A stretch of DNA of 64,000 bases, from contig JABVXV010000044.1 of assembly GCA_013365325.1 (NCBI GenBank), positions 124,001-188,000 on the forward strand, in the 5' to 3' direction. The notes under the pieces are model-generated. The model worked only from the letters and a program-made list of their open reading frames with translations. It made no database searches and was not told the origin of the DNA. The stretch comes from Dipetalonema caudispina (lineage: Eukaryota > Nematoda > Chromadorea > Rhabditida > Onchocercidae). Below, piece after piece: positions 15,001-24,397 of this stretch. The translations under genes and the position numbers were made by a program. Positions within the stretch are counted from its first letter, which is position 1; each line of letters begins with the position of its first letter.

Positions 15001-15293
15001 AAATGATAAGGTATAAGCCAGTATCTGCTAAAGAGCGACTCATAAAGAATACTGAATTCGTTATAAAATATGGTCCCATTGATAACTTCAACGTTGCTGG
15101 TTCTGAGTTAAACATTTTTCAATATTTTCTCATAGATGTTTTACTTGTGATTGTGCCTTTCGCTTTACTTGTAATCTGCATATCAGCGGGTCTTACATTA
15201 TACATATTCTTTTTGTTTTACTCGGCTTCGAAAATTCTCATTCATCGTTTTTTTTTTCTTTTTTTTTGTAGAAGACTAAATGTTCAGAAATGA
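12098..15293 (+). CDS. UDP-glucuronosyltransferase (UGT), 10 exons
   Basis: Exons 12098-12244, 12370-12528, 12674-12716, 12808-13014, 13173-13324, 13616-13828 (13607 is an alternative start), 13897-14028, 14244-14349, 14543-14762 and 14972-15293 keep one frame and give about 566 aa, slightly long for the family. The protein starts with a signal peptide (MLLYMTLLLILLESIFSYK), then the N-terminal acceptor-site run PRLGHSHVNFMGRIADIL, whose His is the expected catalytic base. Later come VFVGGI, GVILVSFGTVV, NWIPQNDLL and the sugar-nucleotide signature HCGQNSLMESVSAGVPLI with FADQFRNA. The C-terminus has a transmembrane helix (FLIDVLLVIVPFALLVICIS) and a basic tail, as in ER-lumenal type I UGTs that conjugate lipophilic compounds. 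The exon-8 donor is GTGGGT. The stop codon lies only a few bases from a retroelement LTR. Confidence 0.9.
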
Positions 15294-15302
15294 GCCTGTT
15301 AT

Positions 15303-15880
15303 GGAAGTTTTCCTTTTGGTGGAGGTATTTTGCTTTCATAAACAAGTGATTGAATATAATTTTATTTTGTTGAATTTAACAGTATATTTGCCATCAAAGG
15401 AATGGAAAATAGGTAATTAAATAAGGTAGCAGAATAATGTCTAACAAGGAGGCGCAGATTGAATGAGCTATATAATTGTATGAATTAAAGGTGGAATGAT
15501 TACCGGAAGTAGGCTCAGGTTGAATGAGTCAAGTGATTGTATGAATTAAAGGTGGAATGATTACCGGAATGAATCTTTGTGAAGATGACAGCTTATACAT
15601 ATATATAATGATTTCTAAAGGCATTTTGTAACATAATGTATCTTAGATAGTACAGATGATAACTATGCAAAAAAAAAGGATGAAAACGGATGTATAAATG
15701 AAGGAATGATGAAAAAATCTAAAAATACAAGATTAATTAGCTGATAGGATGCTTTAGATTAGTTTTTTTTTATAGAAATTTGTTAAATACGTGAAACACT
15801 GTAAACATTCATTTAAATTCTTTATAAATGATAAATTATTAAGAAATATTTCTATATTTTGCGCTAGATTATTTCAGGAT
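15303..15880 (-). repeat. 3' LTR of element A
   Basis: This segment follows the envelope-like ORF in minus orientation. It matches 17.88-18.29 kb in inverted orientation, for example around the shared AGCGCAAAATATA, and matches 16.69-16.97 kb in direct orientation. The outer edge near 15,303 is set by the end of similarity to the other LTRs, and the inner edge is approximate. Confidence 0.55.
15458..15569. repeat. 61-bp tandem repeat, about 1.85 copies, inside the LTR
   Basis: Two units start at 15,458 and 15,519. Each runs from TTGAATGAG through GGTGGAATGATTACCGGAA. Similarity is high over the shared part, so the duplication is younger than the LTRs. It falls in the U3 part of the element A LTR and is not seen in the other two LTR copies. 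Confidence 0.85.
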
Positions 15881-15899
15881 TTTTCCCGAGGGAAGGAGA

Positions 15900-16208
15900 T
15901 CAAAACCCTTTACAGAAGGAACAGTGGGAATGTAACGAAAGGTATTTTTCTTTGCTAGAAAAAATTTGATCCTCGATTCCTGGTGGAAGAACTTGTATTA
16001 CTTTCATAATAATGTTTCCTCTTTGATCAGAAGTCTTAAAGCAGTGAAAAAGAGAATAAATCAGATCTAATTTTAATTTGATAACAATTAACACAATTAA
16101 TATTATAGAAATATTTAAACTAATAGTGATCAATTTCCAGTGTTTTGTAACTTCTTCTATCAGTTTCGTAGCTTTACCAATTTGAAGCTGCTCCAAAATT
16201 CTCGTCAC
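15900..16208 (-). pseudogene. Envelope-like C-terminal remnant of element A
   Basis: A 102-codon open frame with a hydrophobic membrane-spanning stretch (ISLNISIILIVLIVIKLK) preceded by a polar helix. Its position, between the internal deletion and the 3' LTR, is where BEL/Pao elements that carry an env-like gene place it. A decayed homologue lies in inverted orientation at about 17.65-17.88 kb and is broken by stops. This is an incomplete remnant. The env label is inferred from position and the membrane helix, not from family motifs. Confidence 0.4.
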
Positions 16209-16323
16209 AGTTTTGTGTCGCCAGTAAAGATTGGACTGGCAATTGTGGGAAATTTATCATAGAGTGATAAGTGGATGCAGGTATCTCTTTGGTATCTATT
16301 GGTGTTAGAGCGTTAGTTCGAAT

Positions 16324-16548
16324 TCATCGTAATATGAATTTAACGTTAATGATGGCTTCTTTACCTCTATTTATTAAATTTAAAATACCTTGCTTGTAGC
16401 TGACCATTTCCTCGTATTTTTCTTCTTCCTTCTCTTGCGATGCTGTCATTTGTTGTATAAGGTCAAGCCACATGTGATTGATTGATTCCAGCATTCCAAC
16501 ACGTAACTCGAAGTGTTTGATTTTTGATAATTCATTTTTTAATCTCAT
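16324..16548 (-). pseudogene. gag-like N-terminal remnant of element A
   Basis: A 74-codon open frame starting MRLKNELSKIKHFELRVGML, helical and charged, about 110 bases after the primer-binding-site-like sequence in minus orientation. BEL/Pao polyproteins begin with a similar helical gag segment. It ends without zinc-finger or protease motifs, so only the start is kept. Confidence 0.4.
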
Positions 16549-16661
16549 TTTGTTATGATAATTCTTCCTGCTACAAATTTCGATCAGGTGATATTAAGTC
16601 GAGAAGTTTTGTAATTCTTTCTGTTGTCGGTTGAGCTGATTTGATTACAGAGGTCGACATG

Positions 16662-16679
16662 TCCCGGCTTGTAGCACCA
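16662..16679 (-). other. Primer-binding-site-like 18-mer of element A
   Basis: On the minus strand the sequence is TGGTGCTACAAGCCGGGA, directly after the LTR end. Its complement ends in CCA and carries a CCCGG run like a tRNA T-stem, as expected for a tRNA 3' end used as reverse-transcription primer. The tRNA species was not identified. Confidence 0.5.
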
Positions 16680-17103
16680 ATTTTCGTGAAAATTTCTCAT
16701 TTCTTGGAGGTACCTTGCAGTCACAGACAAAATGTTGAATATATAATTTTATTTTCGTGATTTGCAGTATCTACCAGCAAAGAAATGGAAAATTAAAGGC
16801 ACTAAATAAAGCAACAGAAATAGTTTAAGGGAACAGAATAATAGATTAAAAGGAGAGAACGTTGAGAACAGAATTCTGGATACCTAAAGGTAGAATCGAA
16901 GTTAAGCGGGTATTGAATAAATGTAGGAGTTGTAAAAGATGGAAAGCGAAATCTTTGCAAACTACTAGTTATACCTAATCTTCCAGAAATTCGAGTTTCG
17001 AACATATTGGACTGGATTATCTGACTCCTCCTTCTATCAAAATCAAAATTGGTGAAACTAAAGGGGACCATACGTAAAAGGAATACACTTCCCCAAAACA
17101 TAT
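16680..17103 (-). repeat. 5' LTR of element A
   Basis: Direct-repeat partner of the 3' LTR at 15.30-15.57 kb; similarity is clearest around 16,720-16,850. The upper edge at about 17,103 is where the pol-like reading frame of element B begins, so the U3 end of this LTR may be truncated. Confidence 0.5.
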
Positions 17104-17407
17104 AGAAATAAGAAAACCCTATGAGGAGGAAATTATATTAGTTAATAAACCAAAAGTTCCCTGTGATGTGTGGGAATTAGCCAAGATAAAGGAAATTAAA
17201 AGAGGAAGAGATGGAGAAATAAGAAATGCCACGATAAAATTGCCAAACGGAAAACTCCTTAATAGATCAGTAAAAATACTGTATCCTTTGGAAATCAATA
17301 ATAAAAGGAATACAGAAAATCAATCAATAATATTCGATAAATCAGTTCAAGAAGTCGAACAAGAGGAATCTATCGTTTCAAGAACTAGAAATGTTATAAA
17401 AGGTTGA
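17104..17407 (+). pseudogene. Pao-type polyprotein C-terminus (DUF5641-like)
   Basis: The frame is open from about 17,104 to TGA at 17,405-17,407. Residues EEEIILVNKP, VWELAKIKEIKRGRDGEIR and KLPNGKLLNRSVKILYPLEI match the SH3-like DUF5641 pattern that ends BEL/Pao integrases: a VG-x-V-LV run, WKLGRI, G-D-G, then RPV-KL-PLE. It is a fragment, and upstream reverse transcriptase and integrase are not present. Confidence 0.68.
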
Positions 17408-17879
17408 AGTCTGACATGATCAATTTGTAAGTCAAATTCAGCCATGAATAGTTTGTTTTTTGATTTCGGCGATTTTCTTAGCATTAATTGAAACAACGAT
17501 AATGAAAGATTGTAAATGGATATCCGGTATTCTTTTTAATATTCTGTAGAAATGAAATTGTGATGAAATTACAGTACAAAAATTCACAAAGGCTAAGGTT
17601 ACTATAGTTTGTACTTGAAGTATATATTAAAGCCTTTCTTAGATTATCACTATCTGTAATATTAATTATGTTAATTGTTGTCAAACTGAAATTAGATTTA
17701 ATTCGATTTCTTTCCCACTTATTCAGACTTCAAATCAAAGAGAAAACATTGCTGTGGAAGTAATACAAATTTTTCCATCAAGAATCGAGGGTCAAATTTT
17801 TTTCTAGCAAACGAAATACCTTTTGCTATTATACTTCCATTGTTCTTCCTGTAAACGGTTTTGATCTCTTTCCCTCGGG

Positions 17880-18290
17880 AATGTCGGAAAACCGAAATAA
17901 TTTTAGCGCAAAATATATTCATTATTTGTAATAAATGTAAATGAAGATTCATACTGCTTCATGTATTCAACAAATTCTCATGATTCATCAATACATCCAT
18001 TCTTATCCTTTTCTGCATAATTATCGTTGTATCACAAATCTTTATAAATTATCATATATAAGCAGTTAGATTTGATCATGACGGATGGCATTTACACAAT
18101 TTATTCAGTCATTTAGAATCCACTCATTCGTTCGTTAATTCCTAAATCTGCGCTTCTTTCGGAATATTATTCTGTTTGCTTCTATTTATTTACCTCTGTT
18201 TCTTCACCGTTGCTGGCAGATATATTACAAATCTTCAACCAAAAATAAACCTTTACTTCACTAATTGTCGTGAAACCAAATTACTTTACA
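17880..18290 (+). repeat. 3' LTR of element B
   Basis: Inverted partner of 15.30-15.88 kb. Shared landmarks include AGCGCAAAATATA, ACATCC-TT-TCATCC and TTATTCTG, and the run ending near AAAATAAA. The edges are approximate. Confidence 0.5.
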
Positions 18291-18743
18291 AAAAAAAAGG
18301 GCAAAATGAAATGAGCTAATTTCATTCAGACAGTAAAAAATTATTGGTGGCTGAATATGTACACTTATGTAAATATTCAATGAAAGTGTCACAAAAATGG
18401 CTTGTTTTTTCCCACATCCTTAGAATACTTCCTCCGTGTTCCATCTGACACAAATCTGAATGCATTGAAATCCTTGAAAATCACAAGAAATTGTTAGATT
18501 CTGTTATGAAGCACGAATCTGCTTGTTTCAGAGAAAAAGTATCAGATTTTTTTTTTTGTGCCAAAAAATAGAAAAACATATGTGTTAAATTTAACTCAGT
18601 ATATTAAAAAACTATCAAAAATTACACTTGTCGGAGAAGTAATTGAGTAATTAGATTATAAGTTGGGTGCATGAGAAACTTTAGAATTTGCATTTATGGG
18701 AAGTTGGAATTCTATTTCAGTTTAGTTTGAGTCAATAAAAAAC

Positions 18744-19061
18744 TTGAATTTCATTCTCGGACTTCGTAAATTATGAAGCAGAAATTTCATACACCAAAAG
18801 ATTCGAATTCAGTGTTGATCTGAAGATCAAAGCTTCTTGCCATAAATATATCCTTATACCAGCAGTCGGATTCAACGGATCATTATCGAAAGAAAAAGCT
18901 TTTAGGGAAATATTTATAGATTGTGACAATGACAAGCGAAGAGTTTTAACGAAACCTGAAAGAAACAATGACAGTCTTTTCCATCAAGATATTGAAGATA
19001 TCTTTACGAATTTTAATGATGTAAACGAAGAGATTGAAATGCGGGAAATCTTTCGAGGAAG
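18744..19061 (+). pseudogene. Orphan exon-like ORF, weakly calpain-like
   Basis: An open frame without a start codon runs from about 18,744 and could end at a donor (AAG|GTACGA) at 19,061. Part of it reads SCHKYILIPAVGFNGSLSKE, which vaguely recalls the YIIVPSTF strand of calpain domain III; this is a weak resemblance. No partner exons were found on either side. It may be an isolated gene fragment next to the retroelements, or chance. Confidence 0.22.
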
Positions 19062-20964
19062 GTACGATTTTATTCCCGTTCTTAAGTATTAAAATTAAAA
19101 AGTGCCACTTTTTCTTTTTCCTCCAAACTTCAGCAGTATATTATTCCCATGCAGGTAGCAAATTCTTTCGAATGAGAAAGTGTAATTTTGTTGAAATAAG
19201 AAAAGCTTGAGGTGGAACAGCTGGCATGATTGTTATCTACTCACACATATACACACCCACGATGTATAGATAGAACCCTCCATATCTTCTTGCTTTGCGA
19301 TCTCTCAATAAATCATCCGGTCAATCAAGAATTTGACGAAATTTTCGAAAGTGGTCAATAGCCGAGAAACCACTGTAATTTAATTAAAAGCAAATGATTT
19401 CGAGGAAAAATTTTAATGGATACAATAAGAGTTTCTCACAAACTTTGATATCATATCAATACTGTACAGGATGATTTTAACGGAGCACGACCTGATTCAG
19501 AATAGCTACTCTGAAATAATCATTTGAACTGCGTTTCTACAATGAGTTCAACTTGCATATTGCAATTTAATAATCAAAAAATTTGAAATCGTGCCAGTGA
19601 AACCTAAACTATTTTGGATTGATATCAATACTAATAGCAAAAAAGATCCCATTGTTATTCGTTTTTTTTATTTGTTTGATACAATTAATTAGGATCAGGT
19701 TGATGTTCTCCATATGATAATGATAATCTTAGCTATACTACAAGAAATAAAATTTATCTTAGGCAAAACTTCAAATGTGGTAGAAGATAATATAATCAAA
19801 TTATTAGTAGTTTGTTCAGTTTTTCTCCATCCACATTACTAATATATATCATAGTAGTATTTTATTTTCACTTTAACATTGGTTCCAGTTTAACGGAAGA
19901 GAATTGTATTACTTCCCATAGAACAATAGCAGTTTCTTGCTGATAAGTGAATTAGTTGAAAAAGCATTTTCAAGTGATCTAATCTGCTGTTAGAAGAAAA
20001 ATAAGTGTTTTTCATTGTTGTGAAAGTAATGTTTCCTAGCTTGCAACACACGCACGCACACGCGCACGCATATAACAACAATCTTTTTTTTTTTATCGTT
20101 ATTTTAAACATGAAATGTATAAATTTATTGTTATTAGTGATGCAAACAACGCGAATAGATACACATATACATACACATACACACACATACACATAGGCAA
20201 ATCTATCGGAGAATGATGAGATCACCTGAGATATTGATGAAGCAGCTGTGTTTTGTATCCTCAGGCTTTTCAGCTAACAAACTAATGCACTCTCCTTCGA
20301 AGTTCAAGATCACACACACATATATATATAACTGGCCGCTCTTATTCCCCTTCCAACAAAAATTTCCCGTTCTTAAGAAAAGCTTCTTTAACTTAACCAA
20401 ACAACAACTCTTCATCATCCTTAATTTTTCACCATTTTCTTCATAAGCAACTTGATGAGGCAGAAAAAATCATTTCTGTTGATTGTGAACTTGTTGTAAT
20501 GTTTTTAGTTAGATTAGAAGCTCTTACCATTTACACTAATAATATCCAAATTTATTAGAATTAATTTGAAGAAATAAATTTGCTACTATATTTAAAACGT
20601 TTAAAACTAATTTATAATATGACTATTTGAAACTATCCGATATTTCCCGAAAGCAATTGAAATTAAAGATACCATAAAATTAAGCAAACTTCACTTCGAA
20701 ATACGTAATATCTTTTATCCTTTCAAGCAATGGAATTTTACTTTTTCAAGCCTAAACTAATTAAACATAGATCACTAATTTTTCTTTTTTCATGTAAGGG
20801 AGAAATTTACATTTGATTCATTTCTGTCTTTTATTCTTGTTTAAAAACTTCATTTCGCTCAGAATATTATTATGCGATGATATAGATATGTTTTTAGCAA
20901 TATTATCTTCTTTGCATAATTTTATAGCTTGTTCAATCCGTTAAAATAAGGCCGCATAGAGAAA
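19062..20964. other. Non-coding spacer with microsatellites
   Basis: No exon supported. The open frames at 19.9-20.4 kb come from low-complexity DNA. Holds the promoter side of the troponin T gene. Confidence 0.5.
20047..20333. repeat. Cluster of three CA/CATA microsatellites
   Basis: Interrupted CA-rich runs lie at about 20,047-20,071 (with CG steps), 20,159-20,197 and 20,312-20,333 (CACA then TATA). Confidence 0.85.
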
Positions 20965-23900
20965 ATGGCAGAAGAAGAGGAAGAGATGTAAGCTTAACTT
21001 TTAACTGTAACAGTTGTAAATATTCATTAAATCAAACATTTTAACTTTCATAACTTTCATTTTTCAAATTTTTATGTTTATCCTTCAATCCTTTCCAAAA
21101 ATTATTGCAGTGCTGAGGAGGAGGAAGATGAAGCAGTAGAAGAAGAAGAAGAAGAAGAAGGCGCCGCTGAAACAGAAGCAGCGCCACCACCGGCATCTGC
21201 GGATGATGAAGCACATACTGAAAAATTAGAAACTACGCCTCAGTGAGTTGAAGCTCAAAATTTTCAAATAATTTCCATTAAAATTTTGTCTTTTTGCCTT
21301 CCAATTACAAATTTCTTAGGTAGGTGGATTCTGAATTGATTTAGTTAATGGAGTGTGATAAATTTTCAAGTATAATGATGAGCTTTCTTTCTTCACAAAT
21401 TAGAACTTAAAATTTAAATTACGATTTAATTTCACTCTAAACCAAAATGACTAAGCTGGTTTTTATATGAGATTATTTGTAGACTTCAACATTCATTAAA
21501 GCCGGGCGCTTTCATCTTGTTTTATTCTTCTAATCATTGATCAGTAAATCATAAAATCGCATAACATTTAGAGAAATTGATTTACAAATATGTTTCAGGT
21601 TAAGACGTGCACCACATCAGGAAAAGGATGAAGCACCGGCTGAACAAACTGAAGCTGAAAAGGCTATGCTTGTAAACCGTTACTTCAATTTTATTTATTT
21701 TCCATAAAATTATTATCTTTTGATAAGGGCTAGGAAATGCATTTTTCAAATTTCATATCCAGTTTATTCAAAAAATTCAAATTTTTGTTATCAAATGTTT
21801 GACACTTGTCTCAAACCGATAGTTCATAATGGATGCAGAATACACGTTTGTTTTTATTTCAGGCTGCTAAAAAAAGGCATCAGGAGGAAGAAGCAGCGAA
21901 GATGCAAGATTACGAAGAACGACGACGATTGGAGAAAGAAAAAATCGAAGAAGAATTGCGAACGTTGAAAGAAAAGCAGGAACAAAGGAGACAACAACGT
22001 GAACAAGAGGAACGAGAATTCGCGGAACGACAACGTCAAAATGAAGAAAAACGACGGCAAGAAGAAGTATCATTTTTCCAGAATCATGGGAATGCCTGAA
22101 GTTCTACTATCTTGTACAGTTTCCCTGATTGTGGGTTCCTGAAAGATAACATTTCAGATCATAGTGGATCGAATCATAAAAATATAAAGTGTCTTGTAAC
22201 CTCGAATAATTCCGATGTTTACAATTAATATTGTTTCTCACATAAAATTCCGATTTTTCCAACAATTTCATTTCTTAGGATTATTTCGCAGGCTATAATT
22301 TTTTTGTGAGTAAAACGAATGAATATGCTATTAATTTCCTGTGATGCTTTGAGGAAGAAAGCAAAGCACGCATTGAAGCGGAGAAGCAACGACGAGAGGA
22401 AGAAAGAAAGAAACGACAGAATTTGATGGCCGGATCGTTTGCTGGCGGAACAGCAGCTGGTGGGAAGAATTTCGTGATCCAGAAATCAGAAAAGGGCGAT
22501 CAGTTGAAGACTCTTACTGTGAGCTTTTGTTTTTCTTGGAAGTATATGATAATTCGATTGAATGAATCTGAAATAGAATCAGTTGAAATTAATTCAATAA
22601 TGCTTTTGTTTTGGAATATCTTTTTTTTCTTGGAAATTTATTAAATTATTTCGTTCCAAAGAGTATCTATCAATTGATGTTATATCTCCTTTCGTTTCTC
22701 ACCAAATATTTTGTAAATTGAGATTTCAAGTTGAACTTATAGTAGATCAGATTTGAAATAATTCGAAATTTCACAACATTAGGCAAAGCAAGAGATGAGC
22801 GAGGAAGGAAAAAGAGCGGCAAAGCAATCATTTATGGAAGCAATTCAACGTCGTGCGGGCAATATTTCCGATTTATTGCCAAATGATCTAAAGGATAAAA
22901 TCAAACAGCTACACTCACGTATTGTTAAATTGGAAGGTGAAAAGTATGATTTGGAGAAAAGACATGAGCGCCAGGAATACGATGTAAGTTACTTTGTTTC
23001 AAAGTTATCTTTAAATTTCTAATTCATAAAATATTGATAGCTCAGCAAATATAATGAAAGATTATTTAAGTGAATATATTTCAGCTGAAAGAACTGCACG
23101 AACGTGAACGTCAAGTTGCTCGCAATAAAGCTTTGCAAAAAGGACTGGATCCTGAAGAAGCAGCTGCCTCCATACATCCGGTTTGTCGATTTTCAAAATT
23201 GTTACTAAACCAAGTAACGAATCAATTGTAGAAGTAAACAAAATTGATTGATAGAAAAGTAAGCCAATTAACAATTAATGGTTCAGTTGATCTAATAGAC
23301 AGGTGAATAAATAATTTTATTACCTACTTGATAGTTTTAGTTATTATCAGTCTGAATAGTTTAAATATCTTTTTAGCCAAAGATCAATGTCGTTTCAAAA
23401 TTCGATCGTCAAATTGATAGACGCTCATATGGCGATCGGCGGGATCTTTACGAACACGTAATATCAATTAATTTTTCTTAATTTTCTTATAACGATTTAT
23501 TTGTGTGCTTCTGTTAGATATATTATAGAACTACGTTGTATAGAATGTTTCAAATTGAGAAAGTCGGATTATCATGCGATAAGACAAGGGGATCATTTAA
23601 ATGATTATATTGAAATATATCCGGAATATCACATTTTCTTGTAAAGTCGTCAATTATCTCGGACAAATACAAAACGATGTTCCTATCCTTTAATATTTTA
23701 TTTCTTTATTCACTACATTGATTAGAATGAATATTTCAAGCAGATCCAAGAATTTTGTAGCATTTCAGGATGAAAATTTACTTCTGTAAATGACACGACT
23801 TAATTAAAGTAATATTTTCTAGCCAATAATTAAGAAGCAGCCAAAAATTGCTCACGGAACAGCTCGTCCGCCACCAGAATGGGGTCGACGTGAAAACGAA

Positions 23901-24397
23901 GAGCTCGAACAGATCCGTAAGAATTTGGAGCCGCCTAAATACGTGGAACAAGTGAAAGCAGATGGTGATGCTGCAAAACCACCAGTTCAACCAATTCCAC
24001 TTCATGTACCTGGTGTCGATGAGGTTGAAGAGGACGAGAAAGTATCGGATCAGGCTGCCGAACAAAATTTAGGAGATGAGGCGGAGGATGTTGCAGCGAA
24101 GGATGCCGGCAAAGCCGACAGGAAAGTATCCGGCGCAACTGGTGGTAAAGCTCCAGCACCACCACCAACGGTTAGCAAAATTTTTAGTTATCGGAAAGAT
24201 TTCTGGTCAGTATCGCGGCAATATGCTGTCCATAAAGTTATGATAATAAAAAAAATTTCGATTGGATCAGAATAACAGGAGTGCTATGAAGTGGGTAGAA
24301 TGAGTTTTCTTTTTTTCTTTAAAGCAAATTTATCAAATTTTTATTCCATTAAATCTTAATTGAATTTTAGAGCAAGAAACCAGTGAAAGCGAAATGA
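20965..24397 (+). CDS. mup-2: Troponin T, 10 exons, 449 aa
   Basis: Exons 20965-20987, 21111-21242, 21599-21671, 21863-22066, 22354-22518, 22783-22983, 23085-23180, 23377-23457, 23823-24170 and 24371-24397 keep one frame (1350 nt). The protein is the tropomyosin-binding subunit of the muscle thin-filament calcium switch. It has a Glu-rich N-terminus, then a long charged coiled coil ([20 protein letters not shown]). Next comes the nematode-conserved stretch with [20 protein letters not shown], the heptad-rich troponin I/C-binding part, and a Pro/Ala/Glu-rich C-terminal extension after the [13 protein letters not shown] turn. The length exceeds vertebrate troponin T (about 260-300 aa), as in C. 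elegans MUP-2. The exon-5 acceptor (TTTGAG) is non-consensus but keeps the frame. The gene symbol is by homology. Confidence 0.93.

Larger units (their letters stand above)
15300..17103 (-). mobile_element. Degenerate BEL/Pao-like LTR retroelement A (minus orientation)
   Basis: A direct repeat links 15.30-15.57 kb with 16.69-16.97 kb: both carry a TATAATTTTATTTT core followed by a diverged GGAAATGG-type run, and share further blocks outside it. In minus orientation the order is 5' LTR (about 17,103 down to 16,680), a primer-binding-site-like 18-mer, a gag-like ORF (16,548-16,324), an envelope-like C-terminal ORF with one membrane helix (16,208-15,900), and the 3' LTR. Most of pol is missing, so this is an internally deleted copy. 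Assignment to BEL/Pao rests on homology of its end with element B, which carries a DUF5641 pol end. Confidence 0.62.
17104..18290 (+). mobile_element. Degenerate BEL/Pao-like LTR retroelement B (plus orientation)
   Basis: Contains, in order, the end of a Pao-type pol (DUF5641-like, to 17,407), a stop-broken envelope-like segment (about 17.41-17.88 kb) and a 3' LTR (about 17.88-18.29 kb). The last two are inverted-repeat partners of the same parts of element A, so A and B belong to one family in opposite orientation. The 5' half of B is absent. Confidence 0.6.

Noticed and set aside
15458..15569. Repeat considered as a CRISPR-like or satellite array
   Set aside because: Only two adjacent units without unique spacers, in a eukaryotic LTR.
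19890..20446. Open frames on both strands around the CA repeats
   Set aside because: Composition driven by microsatellites (alternating Val-Cys or Thr-His residues).
21854..22073. Phe/Leu-rich minus-strand frames
   Set aside because: Antisense shadows of the troponin T coiled-coil exon.
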